A stretch of 64,000 bases of DNA from Streptomyces sp. Y2F8-2 (GTDB lineage: Bacteria > Actinomycetota > Actinomycetes > Streptomycetales > Streptomycetaceae), in contig NZ_BNGS01000014.1 in the NCBI RefSeq assembly GCF_014905555.1, positions 154,963 through 218,962 of the forward strand, written 5' to 3'. The notes beneath the pieces are model-generated. The model saw nothing but the letters and a program-made list of their open reading frames with translations. It did no database searches and was not told the DNA's origin. Positions 63,278 through 64,000 of this stretch are shown here, in pieces. Numbering within the stretch: the stretch's first letter is position 1; each line of letters starts with the position of its first letter. Made by a program: the position numbers and the translations under genes.

Positions 63278-64000
63278 GCGGGGCGCTGCTGGTCGTCGGG
63301 GACATCGTCACGGATGTCGTCGCGCGGCACCTCGGCCCTCTCGCGCCGGGTACGGACACGGCCGCGGTCATCCGCACGCTGCCCGGTGGCGCAGGTGCGA
63401 ACGTGGCCTGCTGGGCGGCTCGGTGGGGCTGTCCGGATGTGCGGCTGCTCGGACGCGTCGGGGCCGATTCCGCTGCCTGGCACGAGCGGGAGCTGACGGA
63501 GTCGGGCGTACAGCCACATCTGGTCGTCGACCCCGAGGCCCCTACGGGAACGGTGATCTGCCTGGTGGACACGGGCGCCTCGGCGGAGCGGACGTTCCTC
63601 ACGGACAGCGGGGCTTCGCTGCGGCTCGACCCCGGTGACTGGTCGCACGAGCTGCTCGACGGTGTCGCACGGCTGCACCTGTCGGGCTACCTGCTGTTCT
63701 CCGAGCCCAGCCGGGCGCTGGCGATAGTGGCCCTCGAAGCGGCACGCGCGCGTGGAGTGCCGGTGAGCCTCGATCCGGCGTCGGCGGGGTTCCTCACCGG
63801 GCTGGGCGTGGACCGGTTCCTGACGTTCGCCGAAGGCGTCGATGTACTGCTGCCCAGCCGGGACGAGGCGTGCCTGCTGACCGGACTGCCCGACCCGGCG
63901 GACGCGGCGGCCAAGCTGAGCCGCCATGTGCCGCTGGTGGTCACCAAGCAGGGTGCGCGCGGAGCACTGGTGGCCGCGTCCGGGGCGATCGCCGCGCGGA
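63274..64000 (+). CDS. PfkB-family carbohydrate kinase, 3'-truncated by the window end
   Basis: Ribokinase-fold protein starting GTG 63274 (VSGALLVVGDIVTDVVARHLG), visible for 242 residues. GGAGANVACWAARWG (first PfkB signature), RVGADSAAWHERELTESGV, DTGASAERTFLTDSGASL, VSLDPASAGFL and LLPSRDEACLLTGLPDP are present; the catalytic DTxGAGD lies beyond the window. Overlap with psuG suggests a pseudouridine or nucleoside kinase (PsuK role), completing pseudouridine salvage. Confidence 0.9.
   Translation, partial: MSGALLVVGDIVTDVVARHLGPLAPGTDTAAVIRTLPGGAGANVACWAARWGCPDVRLLGRVGADSAAWHERELTESGVQPHLVVDPEAPTGTVICLVDTGASAERTFLTDSGASLRLDPGDWSHELLDGVARLHLSGYLLFSEPSRALAIVALEAARARGVPVSLDPASAGFLTGLGVDRFLTFAEGVDVLLPSRDEACLLTGLPDPADAAAKLSRHVPLVVTKQGARGALVAASGAIAAR

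Overview
The window is a high-GC stretch (roughly 70%) of a Streptomyces-type actinobacterial chromosome. WhiA, an RbpA-family protein, OpcA, mycothiol-type DinB proteins, GTG/TTG starts and many 4-base ATGA/GTGA gene overlaps all point there. From memory, the order ctaA - ctaB - tkt - tal - zwf - opcA - pgl - pgi - secG - tpiA - pgk - gap - whiA - yvcK - rapZ - uvrC - uvrA - uvrB matches the conserved core of Streptomyces chromosomes. I see no rRNA, tRNA, CRISPR array, transposase or integrase, so this looks like core chromosome with small accessory insertions.

Layout. 1-3.9 kb: end of an ABC-2 permease, heme A synthase (ctaA), an amidohydrolase, a small conserved protein and heme O synthase (ctaB). 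4.3-10.9 kb: a tightly coupled pentose-phosphate operon tkt-tal-zwf-opcA-pgl, divergent from ctaB and ended by a clear hairpin. 11-18.5 kb: a secreted lamin-tail-domain protein, then on the minus strand an alpha-glucosidase/ABC importer operon (GH13 enzyme, binding lipoprotein, two permeases) and an orphan sugar-binding protein. 18.6-22.2 kb: PadR regulator, ABC ATPase and FtsX-type permease. 22.3-25.3 kb: pgi, whose reading frame is continuous with an upstream MFS transporter. 25.5-29.6 kb: RbpA-family protein, secG, tpiA, pgk and gap. 29.8-32.8 kb: a large secreted M14 carboxypeptidase. 32.9-38.0 kb: the overlapping chain uvrC-rapZ-yvcK-whiA. 38.4-42.2 kb: an XRE-like protein, a Rieske lipoprotein, and a LacI repressor/PfkB kinase pair behind a 40-bp perfect palindrome. 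42.3-47 kb: uvrA, a DinB-fold protein and a metallo-beta-lactamase-fold hydrolase. 47.3-50.5 kb: a polar amino-acid ABC importer and aroQ. 50.7-57.3 kb: an MFS transporter, a ChaA-like cation/H+ antiporter, TerC behind a putative manganese (yybP-ykoY) riboswitch, a TerD-FtsK-like fusion and TerD. 57.4-64 kb: uvrB, an MHYT membrane sensor, a glycerophosphodiesterase, an O6-alkylguanine methyltransferase, psuG and a truncated PfkB kinase.

How the genes work together. Central carbon metabolism dominates: the oxidative and non-oxidative pentose phosphate pathway in one operon, upper and lower glycolysis nearby, and sugar uptake systems feeding them. All three nucleotide-excision repair genes lie within about 24 kb, next to the regulators WhiA, YvcK and RapZ. 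The Ter/ChaA block looks like a metal-ion homeostasis and stress module.

The observations I consider most worth a second look are the MFS-PGI continuous ORF, the TerC riboswitch whose P1 strand has the same sequence as the Shine-Dalgarno, the MalF-type permease with an inserted extracellular beta-sandwich, the TerD protein fused to a P-loop-less FtsK-like domain, the LacI palindrome, and the Lys/Ala-rich tails on OpcA and UvrA.
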